Notes: generated by a model not told the origin, from the sequence alone. 46,957 nucleotides of DNA from MGIIb-O5 sp036154155 (GCA_036154155.1 JAYZLP010000046.1:1-46957); one strand, 5' to 3'. Shown: positions 25,827 through 34,180, counted from the first letter of the stretch. Program-made: numbers and translations.

Positions 25827-26120
25827 ATGGCAACGAGAACCCATGGCACTAGGCAGGGAACAAGGTCCATCCTCAAGAAGAAGAAATCCGAGAAGGGACG
25901 AATTTTCATCAACAGAGTGATGCACCCCTATGCCGAAGGAGACAAGGTCTGCATCGTCCTTGACGGGGCACAGCAGAGAGGAATGCCCCATCGAAGATTC
26001 CAGGGCCTTACAGGCACCATCGTCGAGCCCCAGGGAAAGGCGTTCGTAGTCAGAGTAACTCAGGGTAACAAGGAGAAAATTGTGGTTGCAAGGCCAGAGC
26101 ACTTGCGACCCGCCAAGTGA
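25827..26120 (+). CDS. rpl21e: Large-subunit ribosomal protein L21e
   Basis: 97-residue archaeal/eukaryal L21e, a surface component of the 50S subunit. Family features: an N-terminal T-R-x-x-L-K-K-K-like basic segment, a G-D-K-V-C-I-V-L-D-x-A-Q-Q-R-G-M-P-H-R-R-F-Q-G-L-T-G-T motif, and the closing A-R-P-E-H-L-R. Absent from bacteria, it is a clear archaeal marker. rpoF follows 10 bases downstream. Confidence 0.96.
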   Translation: MATRTHGTRQGTRSILKKKKSEKGRIFINRVMHPYAEGDKVCIVLDGAQQRGMPHRRFQGLTGTIVEPQGKAFVVRVTQGNKEKIVVARPEHLRPAK

Positions 26121-26130
26121 GGTTGTTTCT

Positions 26131-26484
26131 ATGTCAGACAGAGAATTTGTTGATTTTGCCACCGTACGAGACTTACTGGACGCTGCGAATGAGAGGAGGG
26201 GCGAGCTTTCCTACGAGCAGATGATGGCTTTGCAGCATGCCACATGGGCATCAAGCACCAACAGAGGCGGAATAAAGACGGATCCAAAGGTCTTCGCAGC
26301 CCTCTTCTCAGTTCTAATGGAGAACGATAAGTTGGCCGAAAATCCAGATATCTGTGCAAAAATCGCAGAACTAACGCCAATGGACGTAGCTGGCGTCAGA
26401 GTCATCATTGCAAGCAAGAGAGTCGCAATGGATACTTCCGAGATCGAGGAAGTAATCGAGACTGTCCGCCAACACGTCCTCTGA
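26131..26484 (+). CDS. rpoF: DNA-directed RNA polymerase subunit F (Rpb4)
   Basis: 117-residue Rpb4 homologue that pairs with RpoE (Rpb7) to form the polymerase stalk. It shows the helical pattern of the family (R-D-L-L-D, L-S-Y-E-Q, A-E-L-T-P-M-D-V-A-G-V-R, and a final E-V-I-E-T-V-R). The ATG at 26131 with gaggt six bases before it is preferred to a longer frame that overlaps L21e. It sits in the conserved L21e-rpoF-DUF655-ksgA order. Confidence 0.92.
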   Translation: MSDREFVDFATVRDLLDAANERRGELSYEQMMALQHATWASSTNRGGIKTDPKVFAALFSVLMENDKLAENPDICAKIAELTPMDVAGVRVIIASKRVAMDTSEIEEVIETVRQHVL

Positions 26485-26505
26485 AACGCTATTTTGGCGT
26501 TTTTT
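26484..26505 (+). terminator. Hairpin plus T-run after rpoF
   Basis: Inverted repeat aaacgc / gcgttt with a 7-base loop (tattttg) directly after the rpoF stop, followed by a T-run. It resembles an intrinsic or U-tract terminator and may separate L21e-rpoF from the DUF655-ksgA part of the cluster. Confidence 0.55.
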
Positions 26506-26555
26506 CTATAACTAAACCATTGATGAGGGGAACCCCCCTCCAGTGAACGAGAACG

Positions 26556-27122
26556 ATGCTGTCCGACGACTCTAACGAGACCGGAGAGGAAGACGAGGGA
26601 CCACTATCCTCAACTACCTCGGTACGCGTTCTAGACGTGCTCGAAAGACGCCCAGTAGGGTATGAAATCCAAGCTCTAACCGAACCCTCATTCTACCTAG
26701 TCAGGTCGAGAGTTGTCAATGCCGAGGAAATAGAACAGGGCTCCGAGATCAGCATTGAATCGGGGGAGATAGGCCCAATCTCTGAAATCAGGTTCAAGGA
26801 TCTCTCTCAGGCATCCCAGGGGGAACTTACAGACTCAATACTGAAGTCAATTTCCAGTGATCCGGACAGGCATCTAATGTTCTACAACAGCGCAGGCCCC
26901 ATGTCCCTCAAGTTCCACTCCTTCCAGCTCCTCCCGGGAGTCGGTAACTCAAAGGCGATGCAGATGGTAAAGAACAGAGGGGGAAATGGCTGGTCTACCT
27001 TCGAACAGGTTGACGAGTCGTGCGGAATTGAATCAGCACGGCTTCTGGCTGAGAGATACGTCAAGGAGATGGAGGACACGGCTCAGACACCGAGTTTGTT
27101 GGATATTCTGGTTCGCTCCTAG
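26556..27122 (+). CDS. DUF655 family archaeal protein with helix-hairpin-helix
   Basis: 188-residue archaeal-only family protein. After a short acidic tail it has a beta-rich OB-like part (V-L-D-V-L-E-R-R-P-V-G-Y), followed by a C-terminal HhH-type motif (L-L-P-G-V-G-N-S-K-A-M-Q-M-V-K) for nucleic acid binding. Position between rpoF and ksgA is conserved in many archaea, suggesting an RNA-related role; its biochemical function is not known. It ends one base before the ksgA start. Confidence 0.9.
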   Translation: MLSDDSNETGEEDEGPLSSTTSVRVLDVLERRPVGYEIQALTEPSFYLVRSRVVNAEEIEQGSEISIESGEIGPISEIRFKDLSQASQGELTDSILKSISSDPDRHLMFYNSAGPMSLKFHSFQLLPGVGNSKAMQMVKNRGGNGWSTFEQVDESCGIESARLLAERYVKEMEDTAQTPSLLDILVRS

Positions 27123-27123
27123 G

Positions 27124-28050
27124 ATGACGGAGGGGGATTTCTTGGACGACCTCGATGCAAGATTGTTGGTAGACCTTCTTCGGGATAGAATAACCCCTGA
27201 CAAGAGCCTAGGACAGCACTTCCTCCTGGATGAGTCCGTCATTGCAAGATCCATACAACTCCCTTCGGAACACGGATCACCAGTCAATCATGATTCACAC
27301 ATATTGGAGGTCGGCCCTGGCCCTGGCTCACTCACACTCGGCCTATTGAGGAGCGGCGCCAGAGTAACTGCATTGGAAATTGATGATGAAGCAGTGGAGC
27401 ACCTAGGACGGGTGTTCCCGGACAAGGCGGATCAACTCACCCTAGTTAATGAGGACGCACTCAAAGTCACTTGGCCCAATGACATAACTCACGTGATTGC
27501 GAATATTCCTTACAGCATTTCCAGCCCACTGCTAGAGAGGATTCAGAGACACCACTCAGAAACCCCACTTAGATCAGTAGTCCTATTGGTACAGGAAGAA
27601 TTTGCAGATAGGATGTCAATGAAGGGCGGCCCGGCAAGCTCCGGCCCTCTGGGCCTCTCTCTTTGGTTGGACTTCGAGGTCTTGATCGATGCCAAGGTCC
27701 CCTCAAGCTCATTCAGCCCATCCCCAAGAGTGAACTCCAGACTGATATTACTGAGGCCAATTGAGAGGCCCGGCATTACTCCTGTCTTTGACCGCAGACT
27801 CTTCAGGACAATTACCCAACACTGCTTTGCAAATAGGAGGAGGAAACTGAGGACCCTCCTCGCATCTCCCCCAAGGAGAATTTCTAGGGTCAGAGGATGG
27901 CACAAGGACCGTTGGATAAAGACCTCCAAAGCAATACTGGAATCAGAAATCGCAAATCTCCCTTTGGACTGGCAGAACCTTAGGCCTGAGAATTTGGAAA
28001 CTGCCCATTGGGTAATTTTGTCAGATACATTTTCATCATTTACTGCCTAA
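27124..28050 (+). CDS. ksgA: 16S rRNA adenine-N6,N6-dimethyltransferase (KsgA/Dim1)
   Basis: Dimethylates two adjacent adenines in the 3'-terminal hairpin of 16S rRNA, a late small-subunit check. 308 residues. The opening L-G-Q-H-F-L-L-D-E-S, the SAM loop V-G-P-G-P-G-S-L-T, the D/E-rich second strand (L-E-I-D-D) and the catalytic N-I-P-Y-S-I-S-S-P motif are all present. ATG 27124 follows the DUF655 stop by one base; a longer frame beginning inside DUF655 is rejected. Confidence 0.95.
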   Translation: MTEGDFLDDLDARLLVDLLRDRITPDKSLGQHFLLDESVIARSIQLPSEHGSPVNHDSHILEVGPGPGSLTLGLLRSGARVTALEIDDEAVEHLGRVFPDKADQLTLVNEDALKVTWPNDITHVIANIPYSISSPLLERIQRHHSETPLRSVVLLVQEEFADRMSMKGGPASSGPLGLSLWLDFEVLIDAKVPSSSFSPSPRVNSRLILLRPIERPGITPVFDRRLFRTITQHCFANRRRKLRTLLASPPRRISRVRGWHKDRWIKTSKAILESEIANLPLDWQNLRPENLETAHWVILSDTFSSFTA

Positions 28051-28143
28051 TTACGATGGTTTAGTCATCGCCTTGATAGGGACCCCCTCACTCGGCGAGG
28101 CACGGCACAGCGCGCGGGAGCTCTGGCCTAGGGATGTGTAATC

Positions 28144-29232
28144 ATGGCAAAGAAGGACACCTACCTCGCTCTTCTGCGAAGAGGAATCGATGAGAATACA
28201 GCCCAGATACTCTCCGATGGCGGAATCAAAGTCGGTGATCTGAAGAAGATGGATGTTGACACATTGGTCAACAATTACGGACTGAAGAAGGGAATAGCAA
28301 CCTCGGTCATTGATGCCGTAAAGTCGGGCCCGAGAACATCCAGCAAACAGCGGTTCCTAGCCGATGTCCTCTCGAAGGACGGCAAGAAGAAGGTAGACAA
28401 GATTGAGGAGCAGAGATTCAAGAGAGAGCAGAAGGACCTGCTAGCCGAACTTCTCGAAAAGAAGGAACAACTCAGAATGGCACGGGTCGAGGCCTTCAGG
28501 AACAAGAAGCTAGTAATGAACAGGCTCGGAAAAACGATCGAACTCATTGTCAAACTCGAGAATACCTTCGATGACGAGTCTAAGGACGAGCAGCGCTCGA
28601 AGATTAGGGACCAGTTGGAAACCAGAGGTCTGGAAGCGGCTAGGGATCACGAGATGCTAGAGTTGGTCGGGACTCCCCAGGACATCGTCGACTTCAGGAG
28701 GAAGATTGCACCAGTTCTCTGCATGTACGCATGCCCACACTGTGGGGAGGAGATGGATCCCAGAGGCGGAAATCTCATGGAAGACATGTCAGATTACGTA
28801 TTCATTTGTTGGGAGTGCGAGGAGGAGTTCAGATCGCCTATGGCCGAAACGGTCGAGTCTAGGCTTGAGAACGGCTCTAGAATCTCCATCAATCCAAAAA
28901 TCAAGCCAAGGCTGCCTGTAGTCAAACCACCAAAGAAGGTCGAGGCACCTTCTGTTGTGGACTTGATGATCAAGGATTTGGAGTCTACAGGGGCATCCGC
29001 GGAGGAACTAGAGGCCGCAGTCGAGTCGAGCAAGCTTTCAGGGGGCCTGATGGACATAGACGATTGGATAGACCAAACCTTAGCCGTAAAGGGCTACATC
29101 CAAGCACAAGAGGATAGAGAGGACTTCATCATAGCCACGGGGGCTGGGGCTACAAAGTTCAACAAGTGGATGAAGAAGGCAGGCTTGCGATTCAACAAGC
29201 AGACCGGAAGATGGTCCAGAATTGATCGTTGA
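28144..29232 (+). CDS. Unrecognised protein with N-terminal HhH-like region, coiled coil and zinc ribbon
   Basis: 362 residues, no named family. Residues 1-62 look like a helix-hairpin-helix or SAM-like unit (L-S-D-G-G-I-K-V-G-D-L, then Y-G-L-K-K-G-I-A). Residues 80-140 are very basic/acidic helical, coiled-coil-like. A zinc ribbon follows with Cys at 197, 200, 222 and 225 (C-P-H-C and C-W-E-C; Cys193 nearby). A helical linker leads to a short basic end (K-F-N-K-W-M-K-K-A-G-L-R-F-N-K). This suggests a DNA- or RNA-binding or chromatin-type role, but that is inference. The gene is followed nine bases later by a ferredoxin gene. Confidence 0.65.
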   Translation: MAKKDTYLALLRRGIDENTAQILSDGGIKVGDLKKMDVDTLVNNYGLKKGIATSVIDAVKSGPRTSSKQRFLADVLSKDGKKKVDKIEEQRFKREQKDLLAELLEKKEQLRMARVEAFRNKKLVMNRLGKTIELIVKLENTFDDESKDEQRSKIRDQLETRGLEAARDHEMLELVGTPQDIVDFRRKIAPVLCMYACPHCGEEMDPRGGNLMEDMSDYVFICWECEEEFRSPMAETVESRLENGSRISINPKIKPRLPVVKPPKKVEAPSVVDLMIKDLESTGASAEELEAAVESSKLSGGLMDIDDWIDQTLAVKGYIQAQEDREDFIIATGAGATKFNKWMKKAGLRFNKQTGRWSRIDR

Positions 29233-29241
29233 GGGGGCCAC

Positions 29242-29541
29242 ATGTCCTCCAGCAGGCATCTAATTCGTTTTTTCAGAGGAACTGAAAAATTAGGTCACGC
29301 GAAATCTAAACCGGATCTGAACATCATAGACATAGCAGAAATAGCCAATGTCGAGATTCCAACAAATTGTACATCAGGAACATGTGGAACGTGCTTGGTT
29401 AGGCTGGTATCCGGATCAGTTGACATCCCCGAGACACTTCCTCCCGGACTAGACAGCTTCCTGGTCGAGGAAGGAGGAATCCTCACTTGCTGCATGAAGC
29501 CAATGGAATCCTGCGACATCGATCTCATTCCCCCGTTATAG
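29242..29541 (+). CDS. Plant-type 2Fe-2S ferredoxin
   Basis: 99-residue electron carrier. The cluster-binding pattern C-T-S-G-T-C-G-T-C (C-x4-C-x2-C) plus the fourth Cys in I-L-T-C-C-M-K-P is complete, and the P-T-N-C segment before it is typical. Soluble and acidic. Partners are unknown; the upstream unrecognised HhH/zinc-ribbon gene and the micropeptide downstream may form a transcription unit. Confidence 0.9.
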   Translation: MSSSRHLIRFFRGTEKLGHAKSKPDLNIIDIAEIANVEIPTNCTSGTCGTCLVRLVSGSVDIPETLPPGLDSFLVEEGGILTCCMKPMESCDIDLIPPL

Positions 29542-29549
29542 GTGATTAA

Positions 29550-29714
29550 ATGGTAGACTGGACAGATACCGGATTCCTCCAAGCCCTTCTAATATCGATC
29601 ATAGGGATATCTATCTCAGTATGGTGGCTTTCGACTAGAATACTGTCTAAGATTGAGGAAATAGAGGAAAGGAAGAGCAGGAATAAGTCAGAAGACCCTC
29701 CGAAGATCGGCTGA
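29550..29714 (+). CDS. 54-residue single-span membrane peptide
   Basis: Short reading frame beginning M-V-D-W-T-D-T-G-F-L-Q-A-L-L-I-S-I-I-G with one hydrophobic span (about residues 9-28), then a charged helix (K-I-E-E-I-E-E-R-K-S-R). An aggtgat ribosome site lies three bases before the ATG, eight bases after the ferredoxin stop. It ends six bases before the convergent MIP18-like gene. Function unknown; ferredoxin tethering is conceivable from context only. Confidence 0.6.
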   Translation: MVDWTDTGFLQALLISIIGISISVWWLSTRILSKIEEIEERKSRNKSEDPPKIG

Positions 29715-29720
29715 TGGGAA

Positions 29721-30014
29721 TTATTCATTCACAGCAGCAGTCCAGCGCTCAGAGTGAGGTATGCCCACCACCTCTAGGTGGCAGGCCAGGATTCCACTTT
29801 GGTCGTTTAGCGTGTTTCTGAGTCTGATAAGATCATCCAGACAGCATGGACAGTGGGGGTGAGTAGGTTGTATCCACAATTGCACTATCCCAGAGTCATC
29901 AACATCAACACCCCTCAGGATCCCCTCCTCTGTGATGAGCTTTCCATGTGGCTCCTTCCTCCCCCTCAGGACCCTAGCCAACTTCCTCTGCGCTACTTCT
30001 CTGGCCCTACTCAT
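29721..30014 (-). CDS. MIP18 (DUF59)-like protein
   Basis: 97 residues. The layout resembles the MIP18/DUF59 fold used in Fe-S cluster delivery and PaaD-type proteins: a first helix and strand (L-I-T-E-E-G-I-L-R-G-V-D-V), then P-T-H-P-H-C-P-C-C with the conserved T-x-x-x-C-P pattern, a helix (L-D-D-L-I-R-L-R-N-T-L), and the end V-E/L-V-V-G-I-P-H-S-E-R-W. Three Cys are grouped where the family has one. Start lies one base after the M24-type gene's stop. The assignment is moderate. Confidence 0.5.
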   Translation of the reverse strand: MSRAREVAQRKLARVLRGRKEPHGKLITEEGILRGVDVDDSGIVQLWIQPTHPHCPCCLDDLIRLRNTLNDQSGILACHLEVVGIPHSERWTAAVNE

Positions 30015-30015
30015 T

Positions 30016-31269
30016 CTACCACTCCATCAGATTTGGCAATGACGAACCAGCAGTCAGGCACTCCATGCCCTGACTAGTCCTAACCCATGTATCCTCGTTG
30101 CCGATTGCACCGTCTTCATGAATCACCTTGGGCTCTATAGCCATGGTTCCCCCGGCCTTCAATTCCCTGTCAAAGCCAAGAGCAACTACCGGGGTCTCAT
30201 CAAGCTCCAAGCCAACAGAGTGACCGAGGAAGCTCGATTGATTGGGATGCATCCCCATCAAGTTCCCTGAATGCCCCATCTCCGATGCCATCTCGCTGCC
30301 ACTAAGCCAGGCGGATGAGCAGTCCTCTCCCTTCCCAAGCAGATCTACCACCTTATTCTTGATTTCAACCATGTCATCAAGCCTAGAGGTCCATTCAACA
30401 CCCAGGCCACCCAAACTGAACATCCTAGTGCAATCGGAAACGTAACCCCTGTGCAGGTGAACGATGTCTACCAGAACCGGCTCGCCCCTCCTGACTCTTG
30501 CAAAACCTGCTCCTAATGATGAAATCGGACTGGCCCCAAGTCCACCTATTGCGGAGTCAAAGTAAGAAGGGACTGAACCCGAACGCCCAGCCGCGACAAC
30601 TACTCTGTCACAGTCCATCGGCCATCGACGCATCCTGATCCTGCCTCCGAAACCAGCTTCTCTACTCACGGAATCAGCAGCCGCAGCTAGCTCCAATTCC
30701 GTGCATCCCTCCACTCCTACCTTAGAGACTGCTTCGAACATTCTTCTGTTGACTTCTCCACTTTCTCTGTGCATCTGTATTTCCCAATCCGACTTCACTT
30801 CTCTTAGGGAGTAGAGTATCCCTGTACCGTCACGTGACTCGCCCGTGAGCCCTATCATTTTCGAATTGAGGAAAGACCAGCGGTCATGAGGGATTTTTCC
30901 TGAAAGCATCGAGGGCCTTTCAGTGCAACCAACTGAGGCCAATGCTTCAGACAGGTTCGCCATTCTAGGCTGCTTCTCCGACTCATGAGGGGAATCGTCA
31001 CCCCCCGATTCGAATATCGCCCTTTTCAGAGACCGCCTAACCCAGTGCTTCGTTTCAATGCCAGAACCTTCTGAACCAACTAAGAGCATGCTGTTCTGCC
31101 TCCCTCCAGTGAGCCAGTAGAGCTCAACCGGGTCATCAATTAGAATCGACTCAAGACCCTCCGACGCAAGTGCCAATGATAGCGCGTTCTGCCGTGATTC
31201 AAGCTCCGAAACAGGAACACGCCAATCCTGGCCATCGGGCCCAGTGATGGACTCCGCATCCCAGACCAT
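30016..31269 (-). CDS. M24 family metallopeptidase (Xaa-Pro aminopeptidase-like)
   Basis: 417-residue pita-bread-fold protein. The five M24 metal ligands are visible: Asp in V-L-V-D-I-V-H, Asp in Y-V-S-D-C-T-R, His in L-G-H-S-V-G-L-E-L-D-E, Glu in M-A-I-E-P-K, and Glu in I-G-N-E-D-T-W. A creatinase-type N-terminal domain precedes them. It likely removes N-terminal residues from proline-containing peptides, though creatinase or dimethylsulfoniopropionate-lyase-like relatives exist. ATG 31269 is chosen because ggaagga lies six bases upstream. Longer frames reach 31335 and would overlap the divergent pgk start. Confidence 0.82.
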   Translation of the reverse strand: MVWDAESITGPDGQDWRVPVSELESRQNALSLALASEGLESILIDDPVELYWLTGGRQNSMLLVGSEGSGIETKHWVRRSLKRAIFESGGDDSPHESEKQPRMANLSEALASVGCTERPSMLSGKIPHDRWSFLNSKMIGLTGESRDGTGILYSLREVKSDWEIQMHRESGEVNRRMFEAVSKVGVEGCTELELAAAADSVSREAGFGGRIRMRRWPMDCDRVVVAAGRSGSVPSYFDSAIGGLGASPISSLGAGFARVRRGEPVLVDIVHLHRGYVSDCTRMFSLGGLGVEWTSRLDDMVEIKNKVVDLLGKGEDCSSAWLSGSEMASEMGHSGNLMGMHPNQSSFLGHSVGLELDETPVVALGFDRELKAGGTMAIEPKVIHEDGAIGNEDTWVRTSQGMECLTAGSSLPNLMEW

Positions 31270-31316
31270 GCGCGTCCTTCCGGGCCTTACCATGAAAGGG
31301 ATTTGGTAAGTTAACC

Positions 31317-32642
31317 ATGTATGAAACAACCCCAATGGCCTTAGGTGGACTACCGGTGGGACCCACTGTGACAGGCGTTCTGTCGCTGGACGACGTTTGC
31401 CTAGATGGACGTACAGTTTTGCTCAGGGTGGACGTCAACTCCCCCCTAAACCCAGATACAATGGAGTTCATGGACGATCGTAGATTCACTGAGTTCCTTT
31501 CGACATTGGAGGATCTTTCTTCATCAAAAGTCGTACTTATCTCACACCAGTCAAGACCAGGCTATCTCGATTTCACAAGTACAGAGCCCCATAGCAAACT
31601 CCTCACCGGTCTGCTGGGAAGGCCCGTAGGGTTCGTTTCCGACGTCTGCGGCGAGGATGCTATTTCAGCAATCAAGGGAATGGAAGATGGCGATGTGCTT
31701 TTCCTAGACAATGTACGCAAGCACGAAGAAGAAATCAGCATGAAGAGGGCCAGCCCGGAAGAGATGGCCAATTCTGAGATCGTGAGGAACCTTTCCTCAG
31801 TGATCGATGCATATGTCACTGACGCATTCGCAACTGCACACAGGAGCTCTCCGTCCCTGACAGGATTTGCTGCCGAGGTTCCATGTATTGCAGGGCGATT
31901 GATGAAGAAGGAGATTAACGCACTTAGGACGGCTGTTTTTGACCCTCCTAAGCCATACGTTGCAATCCTTGGAGGGATAAAATGCGACGACTCACTCCGA
32001 GTCGCATTGAATCTCATCGACAAGGGATCCGTGGACAGGATAGCAATGGTGGGCGTGGTTGGAAATCTCATGCTCTGGGCCGACGGCACAGACATCGGTG
32101 CGACGAATAGGGACTTTGTCAGGGAATCTCTCGGGGAGGCCTTCGAAGAGACTTGGGGAATGGCCGAGGAGCTAATATCGAACCACCATAATCTCCTCTT
32201 CCTCCCTACTGATTTGGCGGTAGAGTCAATGGGTAAGAGGGTGCCAATGTCAGTGGAAGACCTGCCAACAGAGTTCCCAATTTACGATATTGGAATACGG
32301 ACTATGATGGACTTGAGGCCGTTGATAATGGAGGCTGGATGCCTCCTGTGGAACGGCCCTGCCTCGTACTTCGAGAAGTCGGAGTTTGCATACGGGACGA
32401 TTGAGATCATGAACATGTTCGTAGAGGCCCCGGGTGTGACCATAGTCGGAGGGGGCCACACCAGTGCGCTATTCAACCAGAGGGGCAAGGCAGCAGACGT
32501 CCACCACAATAGCACTGGTGGCGGAGCGGTCCTATGCATGCTGTCTGGTGACAGGATGCCCGTCTTCGAAGCCCTAGAGTCATCTAAGGAGAAGTTCGCG
32601 CCCCTCCTCCCTGCCTTGGGGCTAGGCCCGAGAGAATCTTGA
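31317..32642 (+). CDS. pgk: Phosphoglycerate kinase, archaeal type
   Basis: Interconverts 1,3-bisphosphoglycerate/ADP and 3-phosphoglycerate/ATP in glycolysis and gluconeogenesis. 441 residues. It carries the archaeal variants of the family motifs: L-L-R-V-D-V-N-S-P-L, S-H-Q-S-R-P-G, D-A-F-A-T-A-H-R-S, L-G-G-I-K-C-D-D (conserved Lys retained), L-W-N-G-P-A-S-Y-F-E, and the C-terminal H-N-S-T-G-G-G-A-V-L. ATG 31317 is used; an internal ATG at 31335 would lose six residues. Its divergent neighbour begins 47 bases upstream. Confidence 0.95.
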   Translation: MYETTPMALGGLPVGPTVTGVLSLDDVCLDGRTVLLRVDVNSPLNPDTMEFMDDRRFTEFLSTLEDLSSSKVVLISHQSRPGYLDFTSTEPHSKLLTGLLGRPVGFVSDVCGEDAISAIKGMEDGDVLFLDNVRKHEEEISMKRASPEEMANSEIVRNLSSVIDAYVTDAFATAHRSSPSLTGFAAEVPCIAGRLMKKEINALRTAVFDPPKPYVAILGGIKCDDSLRVALNLIDKGSVDRIAMVGVVGNLMLWADGTDIGATNRDFVRESLGEAFEETWGMAEELISNHHNLLFLPTDLAVESMGKRVPMSVEDLPTEFPIYDIGIRTMMDLRPLIMEAGCLLWNGPASYFEKSEFAYGTIEIMNMFVEAPGVTIVGGGHTSALFNQRGKAADVHHNSTGGGAVLCMLSGDRMPVFEALESSKEKFAPLLPALGLGPRES

Positions 32643-32647
32643 ATTGG

Positions 32648-32721
32648 AGCCACTGGGGAGATTTGAACTCCCGATCTTCTGATTACGAATCAGACGCTAT
32701 ACCGAGCTAAGCTACAGTGGC
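32648..32721 (-). tRNA. tRNA-Thr(CGT)
   Basis: Full cloverleaf on the minus strand. The acceptor pairs gccactg with cagtggc, the D-arm follows, and the anticodon stem tctga/tcaga holds loop ttcgtaa with anticodon CGT (reads ACG, threonine). The T-arm is ggaga-like (gggag ttcaaat ctccc). No intron is seen and no CCA is encoded. The discriminator base is T, as common for archaeal threonine tRNAs. It lies downstream of the phosphohexomutase gene on the same strand and convergent with pgk. Confidence 0.95.
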
Positions 32722-32745
32722 GCGAACCCGCCCCATATTCACTCA

Positions 32746-32752
32746 CATATAG
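32746..32752 (-). promoter_or_regulatory. TATA-box-like element for tRNA-Thr
   Basis: ctatatg on the minus strand, centred about 28 bases upstream of the tRNA 5' end, the expected archaeal TATA position. It falls in the gap between the phosphohexomutase stop and the tRNA. Confidence 0.5.
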
Positions 32753-32773
32753 ACAATCTGTGTAGAGGCAACC

Positions 32774-34156
32774 CTAGTGCAGGGCACTGAGATCCATAAT
32801 CTGACCCAAGCGGGCGTTCACATCCGCTAGGATAGCATCCAGCGCAGCCTCCGTACGCCCTTCTGCACGCATGACCAGAATGGGCTCAGTGTTGCTCGGT
32901 CGGCATAGGTACCAACCGTCTTCGTATCGTGCCCTGATTCCGTCTACGGTCGAGCACTCAATGTCGGAGAAGGAATCTCTCACAGCACCCATCACTTCCT
33001 CCCGTTCTCCAGGGAGCGGTATCTTCGTCTCTCCGGTCGAGGGGTAGTCAGGCAAGGATGAGAATCGATCGGAGAATGACGGTCCGCCCTCGGAGGGGGA
33101 TGGCTCCCTGCCAACTATCTCCAATAGCCTCGCAGTGTTGTAAAGAGAACAGTCAAATCCAGGCCACCTGTCATGGATGAAGAAGTGCCCAGACATCTCA
33201 CCTGCAAGGGGCGATGATGGATTCCTGTCCAATTCCCTCTTCATGAATGAATGTCCTGTCCTCACCATCTTTGGTATTCCACCGCATTCCAATATGGCTT
33301 CTTCTAGCGCCAAGCTGCACTTCACGTCGTAGAACACGACTCGCTCCTCTTCGGATAGACCCTCTCTGCCTGAAAGAATGTCTCTTGCAAAGAGTGCCAT
33401 CAGCCTATCTGGATGAATGAAGTGACCGAGCTCGTCAACCACCCCTATCCTGTCCCCGTCCCCATCCATGCCTATCCCGAACTCACAGCCATTCTCCGTG
33501 ACAGCACGAGCGAGATCCTGCATGTTCTCGGACCTAGTCGGGTCGGGGGGGTGGTTGGGGAAGTTGTTGTCCCATGAGCAGTGAACCGGAACCAAGTCTA
33601 CTCCTGACCTCTCCATCAGTTCAACTGCCATGGGGCCCGGTACAGCGTTCCCGCAATCAATGGCTACTCGTATGGGACGGGAGGGCTTTCCTGCATTTTC
33701 CAATATTGTATCAAGCACATCTAACTGGAAGTCTGGCAGCTCGGTAACGCTGCCCGAACCGACATCGAAGACCCCCGACTCAAATGTAGAACGAAGCTCT
33801 TGCAGCTCTTCCCCAGCCATTGGGAGCCTCCCCCTGCAAATCTTGAATCCGTTGTATTCAGGGGGATTATGGCTAGCTGTGATTGCTATGGAGGCATCGA
33901 CATCCAGGTCAACAGTGGCCCTGTAGAGGACTCCTGTGGTGGTTATTCCCAAATCTAGGACATCGGCACCAGCCGAAGTTATCCCAGTTAGAAGTGCAGA
34001 ATGAAGCTCAGGCCCAGATTCCCTGATATCCCGTGCTACGGCTATCGTTTTCGCACCTGTGTGAGTGACTATCGCAGAGCCGAGCCTTTCTGCAAATTCG
34101 GCATCTAGCTGGCTTCCAGCCAGACCGCGTATGTCGTACGCCTTGAACACGCTCAC
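32774..34156 (-). CDS. Phosphomannomutase/phosphoglucomutase family
   Basis: 460-residue alpha-D-phosphohexomutase. Interconverts 1- and 6-phosphosugars, supplying activated sugars for glycans and isomer pools. Complete motifs: catalytic Ser in I-T-A-S-H-N-P-P (near 93-98), the metal loop G-M-D-G-D-G-D-R-I-G, the sugar-binding G-E-M-S-G-H-F-F, and the C-terminal phosphate-binding R-P-S-N-T-E-P. The start is GTG. Substrate (glucose, mannose or glucosamine) is not decided by sequence. It is the last protein gene of a minus-strand run before tRNA-Thr. Confidence 0.9.
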   Translation of the reverse strand: MSVFKAYDIRGLAGSQLDAEFAERLGSAIVTHTGAKTIAVARDIRESGPELHSALLTGITSAGADVLDLGITTTGVLYRATVDLDVDASIAITASHNPPEYNGFKICRGRLPMAGEELQELRSTFESGVFDVGSGSVTELPDFQLDVLDTILENAGKPSRPIRVAIDCGNAVPGPMAVELMERSGVDLVPVHCSWDNNFPNHPPDPTRSENMQDLARAVTENGCEFGIGMDGDGDRIGVVDELGHFIHPDRLMALFARDILSGREGLSEEERVVFYDVKCSLALEEAILECGGIPKMVRTGHSFMKRELDRNPSSPLAGEMSGHFFIHDRWPGFDCSLYNTARLLEIVGREPSPSEGGPSFSDRFSSLPDYPSTGETKIPLPGEREEVMGAVRDSFSDIECSTVDGIRARYEDGWYLCRPSNTEPILVMRAEGRTEAALDAILADVNARLGQIMDLSALH

Positions 34157-34180
34157 ATGCTGGGCTGCATGGGTGTGCTC

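Noticed and set aside
28051..28143. Small RNA or extra tRNA in the gap after ksgA
   Set aside because: No cloverleaf, no long stem and only 93 bases; nothing supportable seen.
31270..31335. Longer M24 peptidase start overlapping pgk
   Set aside because: ATG 31269 has a ribosome-binding site and avoids overlap with the divergent gene; upstream residues do not look like part of the fold.
31317..32642. Odd residues in PGK motifs (D-V-N-S-P, G-G-I-K-C-D-D) as a sign of a non-functional enzyme
   Set aside because: These match what is usual for archaeal PGKs, and the conserved Lys is kept.
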